Of a stretch of 64,000 bases of DNA, positions 7,506 to 15,401 are shown piece by piece. The translations under genes were made by a program, and so were the position numbers. Source of the stretch: SCQP01 sp050747745 (GTDB lineage Bacteria > Acidobacteriota > Terriglobia > Terriglobales > SCQP01); assembly GCA_050747745.1 (NCBI GenBank), contig JBOGKM010000040.1:1-64000 (forward strand). The letters are read 5' to 3'. The notes under the pieces are model-generated. The model had not been told where the DNA came from and made no database searches. It saw only the letters and a list, made by a program, of their open reading frames with translations. Each line of letters begins with the position of its first letter. Position 1 is the stretch's first letter.

Positions 7506-9952
7506 AGGGCGCGGTTGGGATCCACGCGCAAGGCGCGGCGCGCGGGCAGCCAGCAGGCGATGGCGCCCGCGACCAGCAGCACCGCCGGCGCGATAAGGAA
7601 GCTGGCCGGATCGAAGGCTCCGATGCCGTACAACAAGCTGCCGAGCCCGCGGCTGAGCAGGGCCGCGATCGCCAGCCCGGCGGCAACGCCCACGCCTACC
7701 ATTACCATGCCGCTGGAGAACATGAGGCGCAGGATATCGCCCGCTTGCGCGCCCAGCGCCATGCGCAGGCCGATTTCGCCGCGACGCTGCGCCACCGCAT
7801 AGGCCATCACCCCGTAAGTGCCCACCGCCGCCAGCAGCAGGGCCAGCACGCCAAATACGGCCAGCAGATCGGCTCCCAGCGCAGGCGCGGCCAAGAGCCT
7901 GCTGATTTGCTGCTGGACCAGCAGCGTGCGCGGGGGCGGCAGGGTGGGATCGAGGTTGTGAACGATGGCGCTGAGCGCCAGAAGCGCGGCGCTGGGCGAG
8001 CCATGGGTGCGCACCAGAATGCTGCCGATGGAGGGATGCTGCTGCAAGGCGAAATAGACCTGCGGCTGCGGCGGCTCGCCGAGGGAAGCGTATTTGACGG
8101 TCGGCACCTCGCCGACGACGGTCACCTGCCAGGTCTCCTCGAAAAACTGCAGCCGTTTGCCAATCGGGCTCTGTCCCGGCCAGAGACGGTGGGCCAAGGC
8201 GGTATTGACCACGGCGACCATGGGCGCGGCGGCGGTGTCGTCGGGGCTGATGCCGCGGCCGCGCAGCAGCGGCATGCCCATGGTCTGAAAGTAGCCAGGG
8301 CTCACGGCGGTGACGGGGGTCAGCTTGCCGTTGCGGGTATTGGAGGTGTCGACGCCACTGGGAAAGGTGGTGCGCTCCAGACCGCCGGTCAGCGGCGGCG
8401 CGTTGGTGATGCCGGCGGCGGCGACGGCGGGCAGAGCCCGCAGGCGGGCGAGGGCGGCGAGATAGAACTGGTGCATGCGGGCGGGGGTGTAGCCGGCCGC
8501 GTTCAGGTCCGGCGTCAGCGCCACCAGATGCGGGGCGTCGAAACCGGCCTGCACCTGTTGGGCGTTGAGCAAGCTATGGACGAAGAGGCTGGCGCCCACC
8601 AGCGCGATGAGGGAAAACGCGACCTGCACCACCACCAACAGACCGCGGAGGCTGTACCAGTGGCGGCCGCCGCCGGGGGCTTCGGTGCGGTCGCGCAGCG
8701 AAGCCAGCGGGGCGGTGCGAGTGGCCTGGAGAGCCGGGGCCAGACCGAACAAGAGGGTGGCCACCAGCGCCAGCACGAACGTGAACAGCAGCACCAGGGG
8801 GCTGATGGTGGCATGGATTTGCTGATTCAGTTGCGGCGGCAGCAGCGCCCGCAGGCCATTGCGGGCCACAAAGGCCAAGCCGACGGCCACGATGCCGCCC
8901 AGTAGCGCCAGCACCAGGCTTTCGCTCAGCAGTTGGCGCATGAGTCTTGAGTGCCGCGCCCCCAGGGCCAGGCGCACGGCAAACTCGCGCCGCCGCTCGG
9001 TTGCGCGCACGAGCAGCAAGTTGGCGATGTTGGCGCAGGCGATCAGCAGAACGAGCGCGGCGATGGCGAACAGCAGCGCCCCGGCCAGCAGAAATGCCGG
9101 GCGCGCATTGGGATTTATGTTGCTTTCGCTCATGGGCACCAGGGCAAAGGTGCGCCCGGCATCATCGCTGGGGAATTCGCTGCCCAGATGCAGGGCCAGG
9201 GCAGCCACCGCTGCCTGCGCCTGCTGGAGGCTCACGCCCGGGTTAAGCCGCGCCACCGCGGAGGCGAACAGCGCCCTGCGCTCGAGGAACCAGTTTTTGA
9301 GGATGCCGGTGAGGACTTGATCGTGCATCGCGAGCGGGAGCCACACATCGGGATTGCCGAACACCCCCACGTTTTGAAACCCCGGCGGGGCGATGCCGAC
9401 GACGGTGTAGGCCAGTCCGTTCAGTTCGAGAGTCTGGCCGATGATGCCGGGCTCGGCCCCGAACTGCCGCACCCAAAAGTTGTGGCTCAAAATCGCCACC
9501 GGATGCGCGCCCGGGGTTGAGTCCTCGTCCGGACGGAAATTCCGGCCGGGGGCGATGTGCTCGCCCAGCAGCGGGAAGAAATTGGCGTTGACCAAGGCTG
9601 CGTTTAAACCCTGCACGTGGCCGTGCGACTGCCAGGTGATGCCGGTCCCGATATCCACAGAGAGGGCGGAAAACACGTTGTTGTCGCGCCGCAAGTCGCG
9701 CAAGTTGACATAGGAACTGGGGTTGAAGCCGAGGGCGGGGTTGCGCGCGTCGCGCGTGTAGATGGCGACCGCGCGGCCCGGATCCCGAATCGGCACGGGG
9801 CGGAGGAATACCGCATTGACCAGGGTGAACACGACCGTGTTCACGCCAATGCCCAAGGCGAGCGACAATACCGCGGCGATGGCAAAGCCCGGGCGGCGCA
9901 CCAGCAGCCGCACTCCGCCACGCACATCTTTCCACCAGGTGGTGAGATCCAT
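7493..9952 (-). CDS. ADOP-type ABC transporter permease (MacB_PCD / double FtsX)
   Basis: An 819-aa 'acidobacterial duplicated orphan permease'. It starts with the ADOP leader (DLTTWWKDVRGGVRLLVRRPGF), followed by TM1, a MacB-type periplasmic domain (about 60-270), an FtsX permease domain of three helices (about 285-410; LIACANIANLLLVRATERRREFA), a second periplasmic domain and a second FtsX domain (about 690-810; AVAQRRGEIGLRMALGAQ). It ends in the usual LRVDPNRALRQD. No ATPase gene is next to it, which is normal for this orphan family, so its partner and substrate (often guessed to be lipids, peptides or drugs) are unknown. Confidence 0.93.
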   Translation of the reverse strand: MDLTTWWKDVRGGVRLLVRRPGFAIAAVLSLALGIGVNTVVFTLVNAVFLRPVPIRDPGRAVAIYTRDARNPALGFNPSSYVNLRDLRRDNNVFSALSVDIGTGITWQSHGHVQGLNAALVNANFFPLLGEHIAPGRNFRPDEDSTPGAHPVAILSHNFWVRQFGAEPGIIGQTLELNGLAYTVVGIAPPGFQNVGVFGNPDVWLPLAMHDQVLTGILKNWFLERRALFASAVARLNPGVSLQQAQAAVAALALHLGSEFPSDDAGRTFALVPMSESNINPNARPAFLLAGALLFAIAALVLLIACANIANLLLVRATERRREFAVRLALGARHSRLMRQLLSESLVLALLGGIVAVGLAFVARNGLRALLPPQLNQQIHATISPLVLLFTFVLALVATLLFGLAPALQATRTAPLASLRDRTEAPGGGRHWYSLRGLLVVVQVAFSLIALVGASLFVHSLLNAQQVQAGFDAPHLVALTPDLNAAGYTPARMHQFYLAALARLRALPAVAAAGITNAPPLTGGLERTTFPSGVDTSNTRNGKLTPVTAVSPGYFQTMGMPLLRGRGISPDDTAAAPMVAVVNTALAHRLWPGQSPIGKRLQFFEETWQVTVVGEVPTVKYASLGEPPQPQVYFALQQHPSIGSILVRTHGSPSAALLALSAIVHNLDPTLPPPRTLLVQQQISRLLAAPALGADLLAVFGVLALLLAAVGTYGVMAYAVAQRRGEIGLRMALGAQAGDILRLMFSSGMVMVGVGVAAGLAIAALLSRGLGSLLYGIGAFDPASFLIAPAVLLVAGAIACWLPARRALRVDPNRALRQD

Positions 9953-9959
9953 GATCGCG

Positions 9960-9965
9960 ATTCTA
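9960..9965 (-). promoter_or_regulatory. -10 hexamer TAGAAT, leaderless-type, for the ADOP permease
   Basis: On the minus strand TAGAAT ends 7 nt before the ATG at 9952. No Shine-Dalgarno is present. Confidence 0.5.
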
Positions 9966-9978
9966 CCCCCATTGGCTG

Positions 9979-9992
9979 TGCAAGGATGTGCA
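9979..9992. promoter_or_regulatory. Putative activator site TGCA-N6-TGCA upstream of the first PEP-CTERM gene
   Basis: TGCA repeats at 9979-9982 and 9989-9992, within GTGCAAGGATGTGCAG, end 75 nt before the -24 GG of the sigma-54 promoter. The other PEP-CTERM gene has the same spacing motif. Inference only. Confidence 0.35.
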
Positions 9993-10064
9993 GAAAACCG
10001 GAACCCAAGTTGCGTCTCAACGGCCCCAACCGCACCGGCGCACCAGCATTTCCGGGCTTAGGAG

Positions 10065-10082
10065 TTGGCACGCGAATTGCAA
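10065..10082 (+). promoter_or_regulatory. Sigma-54 (-24/-12) promoter of the first PEP-CTERM gene
   Basis: TTGGCACG at 10065-10072, 4 nt, then TTGCAA at 10077-10082, which matches the RpoN consensus in full. Transcription would start near 10091-10093 and give a leader of about 12 nt that still contains the GGGGG Shine-Dalgarno. Confidence 0.8.
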
Positions 10083-10103
10083 CCTCCCGCCTTGGGGGTA
10101 ATT

Positions 10104-10586
10104 ATGTTCCGCCGTTACATATTGGTACTGACGATGGTGCTGGCGGTGGGGGTGGCCGCGCAAGCGGGCAGCCTCACCTACTTCTTTAGCGGCATGTGCA
10201 ACGGGTGCGCCGCCGGGGTTACGACGCAGGAGGTGATGAGCGGAGGTGGCTGGGGAGAAGCGGTGAACCCGGCGCCATTCCTTTCGGTGTTGAACGGAGG
10301 CCTTAATTTGGGCAACCTGGCACAGGATCCATTCGGACAGGCAGAAGCGAATACAGTCGGCGGCGCCACGCCGTTAGGGAGCCCGAATTTCATCTTCCAG
10401 AGTGACCAGAGCGGCCATTGGTGCATGGCGGCGGGCGGAAGCAGTTGTCTGCCCGCGGCCGACCTGCTGTTGGACGGGAGCCGGCCTTGCCCCACCCCGA
10501 CGCCGGAGGCGGCGACGCTAGACCTTTGGTTGGGCGCTGTACTGCTGCTGGGCTGCTGCACATTGGTTCGCCGCCTGGCATGCTAG
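10104..10586 (+). CDS. PEP-CTERM-type secreted protein, cysteine-containing, variant sorting signal
   Basis: A 160-aa protein with a signal peptide (MFRRYILVLTMVLAVGVAAQA), a glycine-rich mature part with cysteine pairs (FFSGMCNGCAAG and HWCMAAGGSSC), and a C-terminal tripartite signal: TPEAATLDL, a hydrophobic helix, and a terminal Arg pair (LVRRLAC). This is a PEP-CTERM-like signal in which PEP is replaced by TPEAA. Such proteins are cleaved and surface-anchored or exported by exosortase; no exosortase gene is in the window. The ATG at 10104 is chosen because GGGGG precedes it and because an upstream ATG at 10065 lies inside the sigma-54 promoter. The mature function is unknown. Confidence 0.72.
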   Translation: MFRRYILVLTMVLAVGVAAQAGSLTYFFSGMCNGCAAGVTTQEVMSGGGWGEAVNPAPFLSVLNGGLNLGNLAQDPFGQAEANTVGGATPLGSPNFIFQSDQSGHWCMAAGGSSCLPAADLLLDGSRPCPTPTPEAATLDLWLGAVLLLGCCTLVRRLAC

Positions 10587-10601
10587 ACAGCACACAGCAG
10601 A

Positions 10602-10618
10602 CCCCGGCGAAGCCGGGG
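10602..10618. terminator. GC-rich hairpin between convergent genes
   Basis: CCCCGGC (10602-10608), GAA loop, GCCGGGG (10612-10618). A perfect 7-bp stem between the PEP-CTERM stop and the DUF4142 stop. No T-run follows. Confidence 0.5.
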
Positions 10619-10647
10619 CCTGCGGACACATGCAGGGCGGGTTGGGC

Positions 10648-11247
10648 CTAGAAATGGCCGCCGGAGGCGCCGGATTTGAGCTGCGACTGCACCTTGCGGG
10701 CTTCGCTGAGGTGCTTTTGGAGGACCGGGATGGCGCTCTGCACGACGGATTTGATTTGTGGGTCGGTGATCTGCGGCTCCAGTTGCTGCAGGCGCTGAAT
10801 CGCGTGCTGATGATCACGGATTTGGGCGGCGACAAAACTGTGCTCCGCCGTCGCCGGTTGTTCCTTGTCCCAGCGCTGATCCATGCGCCGCGACTGCTTT
10901 TGCATGGCGGCGTTTTCTTTCAGGTCGATTTTGGCCTGACTGGCAGCCTTCTGAAGCTGATCTTGCAGATCCTGGTGATCGTTGATGAGATCCTGTGCGA
11001 AGCTTTTGACGTCCGGATTCTGCACATGCCCCTGGATGTTCTGGGCGCCAGCAATTTCGGTTTTGTTGATGGTATCCAACAGGTCCGCCGCACGCTGGTT
11101 GGCGCTGGCCATCGAGCGCGAGGGATGAGCGGCGGCCTGGCCGTGATTGGGATGCTGGGCTTGCTGGCTCTGCGCCAGGCAGAACGGAACTGCCGCCATC
11201 AACGCCCCGGTGAGAGCGTACATTGCCAAATGCTTCTGTATTTGCAT
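10648..11247 (-). CDS. DUF4142 domain protein, secreted
   Basis: A 199-aa exported protein: signal peptide (MYALTGALMAAVPFCLA), then a DUF4142 ferritin-like four-helix domain (about 48-185). Recognisable features are the start helix ANQRAADLLDTINKTEIAGA, the VKSFAQDLINDHQDLQDQL motif and a second QIRDHQHAIQRL helix. DUF4142 proteins are periplasmic and often linked to stress or acid survival, but their activity is unproven. The ATG at 11247 is preceded by GGAGG. A decayed copy of its 5' end lies just upstream (11362-11432). Confidence 0.85.
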   Translation of the reverse strand: MQIQKHLAMYALTGALMAAVPFCLAQSQQAQHPNHGQAAAHPSRSMASANQRAADLLDTINKTEIAGAQNIQGHVQNPDVKSFAQDLINDHQDLQDQLQKAASQAKIDLKENAAMQKQSRRMDQRWDKEQPATAEHSFVAAQIRDHQHAIQRLQQLEPQITDPQIKSVVQSAIPVLQKHLSEARKVQSQLKSGASGGHF

Positions 11248-11361
11248 GAGATTTGACCTCCGAAATCTGGGGGATGAGATGAGTGGCGGCAGTGGGGCGG
11301 ATGCATGTGCTCCGCTGTAGTGGGGGAAAAACGGGTGGCGGCGGCGGGCACATTGGGCGCG

Positions 11362-11432
11362 GTCATTGAGCGCGAGGGATTAGCAGGCGAAATGGCACCG
11401 CAGCCATCAGCGCCCCGCTTAGAACACAAGTG
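11362..11432 (-). pseudogene. Fragment of a duplicated DUF4142 gene 5' end
   Basis: Two blocks repeat the 5' part of the neighbouring DUF4142 gene. One, at about 11364-11384, matches 11110-11130 with two mismatches (ATnGAGCGCGAGGGATnAGC). The other, around 11399-11420, matches 11192-11215 (GCnGCCATCAnCGCCCCG). On the minus strand this reads GALMAAVPF, as in the intact signal peptide, then a stop. About 60 nt between the blocks is missing. The rest of the gap 11248-11459 shows no gene. Confidence 0.5.
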
Positions 11433-11459
11433 GAAATTGAGCCCCGCAGATGTATCGGG

Positions 11460-11900
11460 TCAAGATTGCGGGTGATCACGCAAATAGTCGAGAATGGGGA
11501 GCTGCGGCAGGAAGAATGGTTCTGCGGGCAGCGGGCGCCATTCCACCAGGCCCTCCCAGGATGAGCGCAGCCGGCCCTCGGCGTGAGCGGTGAAAACGCT
11601 TAAACGTGAAGGTATATGATGGCGGTCCGAGTAAGCGAACAGGAGCTGGCAGGAGTGAAGATGCAAGCCGGTTTCCTCGCGCACTTCGCGCCGCAGGGTG
11701 TGCTCGGGTGATTCGCCCGGGCGCGAGGTGCCGCCCGGGAAAGCCCAGCCCAGGCCATCGCTGCGCCATTGCAGCAGAAACAGCTCACCGCGGCGGATGA
11801 CCGCGGCGGCGCTGGGCAGCTCGCCGAAGACGGGAAAACGCCCGTAAGTGGCAACCACGAGCCGCGAACAGAGGCGGAACAGAGTGGGCCCGACAGGCAT
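11460..11900 (-). CDS. Nudix hydrolase
   Basis: A 146-aa Nudix-family pyrophosphohydrolase. A complete Nudix box is visible (GGTSRPGESPEHTLRR then EVREETGL), giving the G-x5-E-x7-REV-x-EE-x-G-L pattern that binds the catalytic metal ion. The N-terminal AAVIRRGELFLLQWRSDG strand fits an ADP-ribose/NTP-type Nudix fold, but the substrate is not predictable. ATG 11900 lies 4 nt after the stop of the upstream gene, so it is probably the last gene of the gatB-led unit. Confidence 0.85.
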   Translation of the reverse strand: MPVGPTLFRLCSRLVVATYGRFPVFGELPSAAAVIRRGELFLLQWRSDGLGWAFPGGTSRPGESPEHTLRREVREETGLHLHSCQLLFAYSDRHHIPSRLSVFTAHAEGRLRSSWEGLVEWRPLPAEPFFLPQLPILDYLRDHPQS

Positions 11901-11904
11901 GGAA

Positions 11905-12402
11905 TCAGCCAAAGAGAACAAATTTCACGCCGACCAGAACCTGCCGGTCCACCGGACGGCCGGCGTGGAAGCTTGAGCGGCGGCGGAATTCCAGGTAGGG
12001 AACCCAATTGCCCAGCGACCAGCCCGCGCCCACGCCCAAGTCCGTAAATCCGTGCAGCCCCAGGCCCCAGCGGCGGCCGATGGCGACGTCACCGAGCAGC
12101 AGCGGGCCCCAGCTTTGCGCCGGACGCAGCGAGGGCGAAAGCCACACTTCCAGGCCCGTGGCCAGCGATACACCGTGACTGGCGGGAAACGGGTCGTAAC
12201 CAAACTGCGCCAGATTCCATAGCAGCAGCACATGCGGCAGCGGAGGCAGCGCGACGCCGAGCTGAGCCTGCACCGTGCCGAGGGTGTCGGGTGCCTGCGC
12301 GTGGACATGGGCGCCGACCGCGCCGGAGGCGACAATCTGCGCGGGAAGAGCGGCGCTGGAGAGGGCGAGAAGGAAACCTAGCAACAGGAATCGCAAGCGC
12401 AT
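11905..12402 (-). CDS. Predicted outer-membrane or periplasmic beta-strand protein, unknown function
   Basis: A 165-aa protein with a signal peptide (MRLRFLLLGFLLALSSAALPAQ). The remainder is alternating hydrophobic strand material (GVSLATGLEVWLSP, LGVGAGWSLGNWVPYLEF) ending VLVGVKFVLFG. The aromatic-terminated strands resemble a small outer-membrane barrel of about eight strands, but no named family is recognised. It overlaps the preceding 99-aa gene by 25 nt and sits between it and the Nudix gene. Confidence 0.65.
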   Translation of the reverse strand: MRLRFLLLGFLLALSSAALPAQIVASGAVGAHVHAQAPDTLGTVQAQLGVALPPLPHVLLLWNLAQFGYDPFPASHGVSLATGLEVWLSPSLRPAQSWGPLLLGDVAIGRRWGLGLHGFTDLGVGAGWSLGNWVPYLEFRRRSSFHAGRPVDRQVLVGVKFVLFG

Positions 12403-12677
12403 GCTTTCATGGTACCTGCCGGGGCATCCTCGAGCCGCACCGTTTCCCCCGGGTGCAAATAGGACTTGCGCCGCAGCCAGTCTTGCAAAGCCTCACGCAG
12501 CGCCGGCAGCGGCACCCGCGAGCCGGCCTCCAGCCAGCCGTCGGCGAGCGGCAGGGTATCGTCGAAGCGGGTTTCGCCAGTGAAGCTGCGCATGGCGAAG
12601 CTATCGAGGGCGCGCAAGGGGCAGGGGCGCTCGCCCTCGGGGCCGCTCAGGGTGACGCGCAATTTATGGACGTACAC
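12378..12677 (-). CDS. Hypothetical protein downstream of gatB
   Basis: A 99-aa reading frame starting at GTG 12677, 2 nt after the gatB stop, so probably translationally coupled. The central part looks like a small alpha/beta protein; the C-terminus is cysteine rich (KACACDSCC) and could bind metal. No family recognised. The overlap of 25 nt with the next gene fits an operon. It is less certain than its neighbours because it is short and GC bias makes spurious frames likely. Confidence 0.45.
   Translation of the reverse strand: MYVHKLRVTLSGPEGERPCPLRALDSFAMRSFTGETRFDDTLPLADGWLEAGSRVPLPALREALQDWLRRKSYLHPGETVRLEDAPAGTMKACACDSCC
12409..12414 (-). promoter_or_regulatory. TACCAT hexamer 6 nt before the ATG at 12402
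   Basis: Leaderless-type -10 spacing on the minus strand, but the gene is also inside an apparent operon, so it may be an internal promoter or chance. Confidence 0.25.
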
Positions 12678-12679
12678 GC

Positions 12680-14143
12680 TCAGCCCAGCTTTCGTTGCAG
12701 CAACTGGTTGACCAGCGCCGGAGCGGCCTGGCCGCGCGAGGCCTTCATCACCTGGCCGACAAAAAAAGCCAGCAGAGCGGACTTGCCGGCGCGGTACTGG
12801 GCCGCCTGGCCGGGATGGGAGGCGACGACCTCCTCGACCAACCGCTCCAGCGCCGCGGTGTCGGAGATCTGCTTCAGCCCCAGCGCTTCCACCAGCTGGG
12901 CCGGGGCTTGTTTTTGAGCCAGCATGGCAGCAAAAACTTCCTTGGCCATCTTGCCGGAAATGGCGCCTGCGTCAATCAGTGCCACCAGTTCAGCAATGTG
13001 CTTAGGCGGAAGGCCCAGCGCTTCCGGCACGGCATTGGCCGCCTTGGCGTGGGCCATGAGATCGCCCATGATCCAGTTGGCCACGGCTTTGGGGTTGGGT
13101 GAGGTGGCGGCGGCCTCTTCAAAATAGGCAGCCAGGGCGGGCGTGGCACTGAGCAACTGAGCGTCGTAGGCGGAAAGGCCATAGCGCGCCTGCAGCCGCT
13201 CCCGCAGCGCTTGCGGGAGTTCGGGCAGCGCGGCTTCGACCTGGGCGCGCCAAGCCGCGCTGAGCATCAGCGGAGCCAGATCGGGCTCGGGGAAATAGCG
13301 ATAATCGTGCGCCTGTTCCTTGGAGCGCATGGGTGCGGTGCGGCCCTCGGCCACATGGAACAGGCGGGTTTCCTGGCGGATGCGCCCGGCGGCGTCGAGC
13401 ACTTCCGCCTGGCGTCCAATCTCAAACTCCAGCGCGCGCTGCAGATAGCGGAACGAATTCAGGTTTTTGACTTCAACCTTGGTGCCAAATTGGGCTTGGC
13501 CGAGCGGACGCAGGCTGACGTTGGCGTCACAGCGCAGGCTGCCTTCCTCCATATTGCAATCGGAGACTTCCAGAAACAACATGATCTGCTTGAGGCGGGT
13601 GAGGTAATCGAAGGCTTCCGCGGGCGAGCGCAGATCGGGTTCGGAAACGATTTCGATGAGGGGCACACCCGCCCGGTTCAGATCCACGTAGGAGTGCGCG
13701 GCCGAGCCCGGCAGCCCCTCGTGGATGTTTTTGCCGGCGTCTTCTTCCAGATGCAGGCGGGTAATGCCGATGCGGCGCCGGCGTTCCGGCTCGCCGGGAA
13801 AGATTTCGAGCCAGCCGTGCTCGGCCAAAGGCTGGTCGAACTGGCTGATCTGGTAGCCTTTGGGCAGGTCGGGGTAAAAATAGTTTTTGCGTGCGAACAC
13901 GGAGCGCTCATGCAGCTCGCCATGGAGGCCGAGGGCGGCGCGCATGGCTTTGTCCACGGCGGCGCGGTTGAGCACGGGCAGCGCGCCCGGCAGCCCAAGG
14001 CAGACGGGACAGGTGAGGGTGTTGGGGGGAGCGCCAAAGCGGTTGGCGCAGGCGCAGAAGATTTTCGAGGCGGTATTGAGCTGAACGTGAACTTCCAGGC
14101 CGATGACCGGCTCCCAGCGAAGCGCCGTTTCAGATACCGACAT
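12680..14143 (-). CDS. gatB: Asp-tRNA(Asn)/Glu-tRNA(Gln) amidotransferase subunit B
   Basis: A 487-aa GatB, the subunit that binds mischarged Glu-tRNA(Gln) or Asp-tRNA(Asn) and phosphorylates the side chain in the GatCAB complex. Clear motifs are EPVIGLEVHVQL at the N-terminus, the zinc-type cysteines (FCACANRF and CPVCLGLPGALP), the catalytic-core LHLEEDAGKNIHEG and VDLNRAGVPLIEIVSEPDL, and a C-terminal GatB/YqeY helical tail domain (about 335-485). gatA and gatC are not in this window. The ATG at 14143 has no Shine-Dalgarno; TAAAAT lies 8 nt upstream. Confidence 0.97.
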   Translation of the reverse strand: MSVSETALRWEPVIGLEVHVQLNTASKIFCACANRFGAPPNTLTCPVCLGLPGALPVLNRAAVDKAMRAALGLHGELHERSVFARKNYFYPDLPKGYQISQFDQPLAEHGWLEIFPGEPERRRRIGITRLHLEEDAGKNIHEGLPGSAAHSYVDLNRAGVPLIEIVSEPDLRSPAEAFDYLTRLKQIMLFLEVSDCNMEEGSLRCDANVSLRPLGQAQFGTKVEVKNLNSFRYLQRALEFEIGRQAEVLDAAGRIRQETRLFHVAEGRTAPMRSKEQAHDYRYFPEPDLAPLMLSAAWRAQVEAALPELPQALRERLQARYGLSAYDAQLLSATPALAAYFEEAAATSPNPKAVANWIMGDLMAHAKAANAVPEALGLPPKHIAELVALIDAGAISGKMAKEVFAAMLAQKQAPAQLVEALGLKQISDTAALERLVEEVVASHPGQAAQYRAGKSALLAFFVGQVMKASRGQAAPALVNQLLQRKLG

Positions 14144-14149
14144 ACCCAG

Positions 14150-14584
14150 CTATTTTATCGAACCGGCTTCGGCACCGCGCGCGCGGGGCCCCAGTCCCAC
14201 CCAATGCTCGCAGGCGACCATGGAATTGCCGGGGTGGACGGGATCGTACTTGACCTGCACCGGAAGGCCGGGAATCCAGCTTTGCGGATCCAGCCGCACC
14301 GGCACCAGATGCAACTGCTGGGAGGCTTGATAGGTCACCCCGGCGACTTCATATTCATAGACCAAGGTCGGCGCGGCCTCGGCGCCGGCTGGTTCCGGAG
14401 CGGGCATCATGTCCAGGATTTCTCCGCTCGTGATGCGTCCCAGCGCGTGTACGTGCAGGCGGCGGGCCACCTCGATCTGCTCCGGCGTGAGCCGGCGGCG
14501 GCGCAGCAGCCAGACCGCGATGGCCGCCGTTACGGCAACGGCGGCAGCGGCAAGGGCCAGCGGCGCACTGTAGCTGAAGTTCAT
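14150..14584 (-). CDS. Membrane-anchored DUF3592-like protein
   Basis: A 144-aa protein with one N-terminal transmembrane helix (LALAAAAVAVTAAIAVWLL) followed by RRRR and a soluble domain. The segment TLVYEYEVAGVTYQASQQ followed by LPVQVKYDPVHPGNSMV resembles the beta-rich DUF3592 fold; role unknown. ATG 14584 overlaps the stop of the FAH-family gene by 4 nt (ATGA), so the two are coupled. gatB follows 6 nt after its stop. Confidence 0.65.
   Translation of the reverse strand: MNFSYSAPLALAAAAVAVTAAIAVWLLRRRRLTPEQIEVARRLHVHALGRITSGEILDMMPAPEPAGAEAAPTLVYEYEVAGVTYQASQQLHLVPVRLDPQSWIPGLPVQVKYDPVHPGNSMVACEHWVGLGPRARGAEAGSIK
14152..14157 (-). promoter_or_regulatory. -10 hexamer TAAAAT, leaderless-type, for gatB
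   Basis: TAAAAT ends 8 nt before the gatB ATG on the minus strand, and no Shine-Dalgarno is visible. It overlaps the 3' end of the preceding gene. Confidence 0.4.
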
Positions 14585-15384
14585 TGCGCCGCGGCGGCGA
14601 CCGGGTTCTCCAGGCTGCCGATGCCCGCCACGGTAATGCGGACGCGGTCGCCAGGAAGCAGCGCACTTACGCCGGCGGGCGTACCGGTGGCGAGCACATC
14701 GCCCGGTTCCAGGGTCATCACCGCCGTGACCGCGGCCAGCAGTTGCGGCAGCGAAAAGAGAAAATCGCGGGTGTTGCCCTGCTGGCGCAGCTCGCCGTTG
14801 ACGCGGGTTTCGATCTGGAGGCCGTGCCAAGGTTGCGGCCCAGGCTGCGGCGCGTCCTCGACCCAGGGCCCCAGCGGGCAGAAGGTGTCAAACCCTTTCG
14901 CCCGCGTAAACAGCAAATCGCGTTTTTGCAGGTCGCGCGCGGTGACGTCGTTGAGGCAGGTGTAGCCCAGCAGGAATGGAGATGGATCCGCACTGGCGGA
15001 AAAACGCGAAAGCCGGCGCCGCATCACCAGCGCCAGCTCGGCCTCGTACTCGACCTGTTGCGATAGCGCGGGCAGCAGGATGGTGCCGCCGGGATCGAGC
15101 AGCGCCGAGGGGGGCTTGAGGAAAAACATCGGCTCGGGAGGGGCTGTGTGCCCCAGCTCGCGCGCGTGCGCACCAAAATTTCTCCCGATGCACACGATTT
15201 TGGTGGGCGCACACGGCGCCAGCAGCGGCGTCGTGTCCAGCGGCAGCCGCTCCCGCCCCTGCAGGGGGCGGCAGCCGTCCTTAAAGGGCGTGCCCGTGTA
15301 AACCTGAATGAAGTCGCTGCCTTGCTCGGAGCACACCTGCCCCCAGCCGACATTGCCTTCCTGCCGGAACTTGACCCATTTCAT
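14581..15384 (-). CDS. Fumarylacetoacetate hydrolase family protein
   Basis: A 267-aa FAH-family enzyme. The N-terminal domain (about 1-60) is followed by the catalytic fold: KIVCIGRNFGAHARELG, the metal-binding glutamates in VEYEAELALVM (about 112-122), DVTARDLQ (the family Asp), KGFDTFCPLGPWV and the terminal GDVLATGTPAGVS with LLPGDRVRI. Members hydrolyse or decarboxylate C-C bonds in aromatic catabolism (for example HpcE, FAHD1-like oxaloacetate decarboxylase); the exact substrate is open. First gene of the run FAH - DUF3592-like - gatB. Confidence 0.92.
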   Translation of the reverse strand: MKWVKFRQEGNVGWGQVCSEQGSDFIQVYTGTPFKDGCRPLQGRERLPLDTTPLLAPCAPTKIVCIGRNFGAHARELGHTAPPEPMFFLKPPSALLDPGGTILLPALSQQVEYEAELALVMRRRLSRFSASADPSPFLLGYTCLNDVTARDLQKRDLLFTRAKGFDTFCPLGPWVEDAPQPGPQPWHGLQIETRVNGELRQQGNTRDFLFSLPQLLAAVTAVMTLEPGDVLATGTPAGVSALLPGDRVRITVAGIGSLENPVAAAAQ

Positions 15385-15401
15385 GAGTTTTCAATCCCTG
15401 C

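Noticed and set aside
13211..14965. A 584-codon plus-strand frame across gatB and the FAH-family gene
   Set aside because: Antisense to two well-supported genes, with no domain features.
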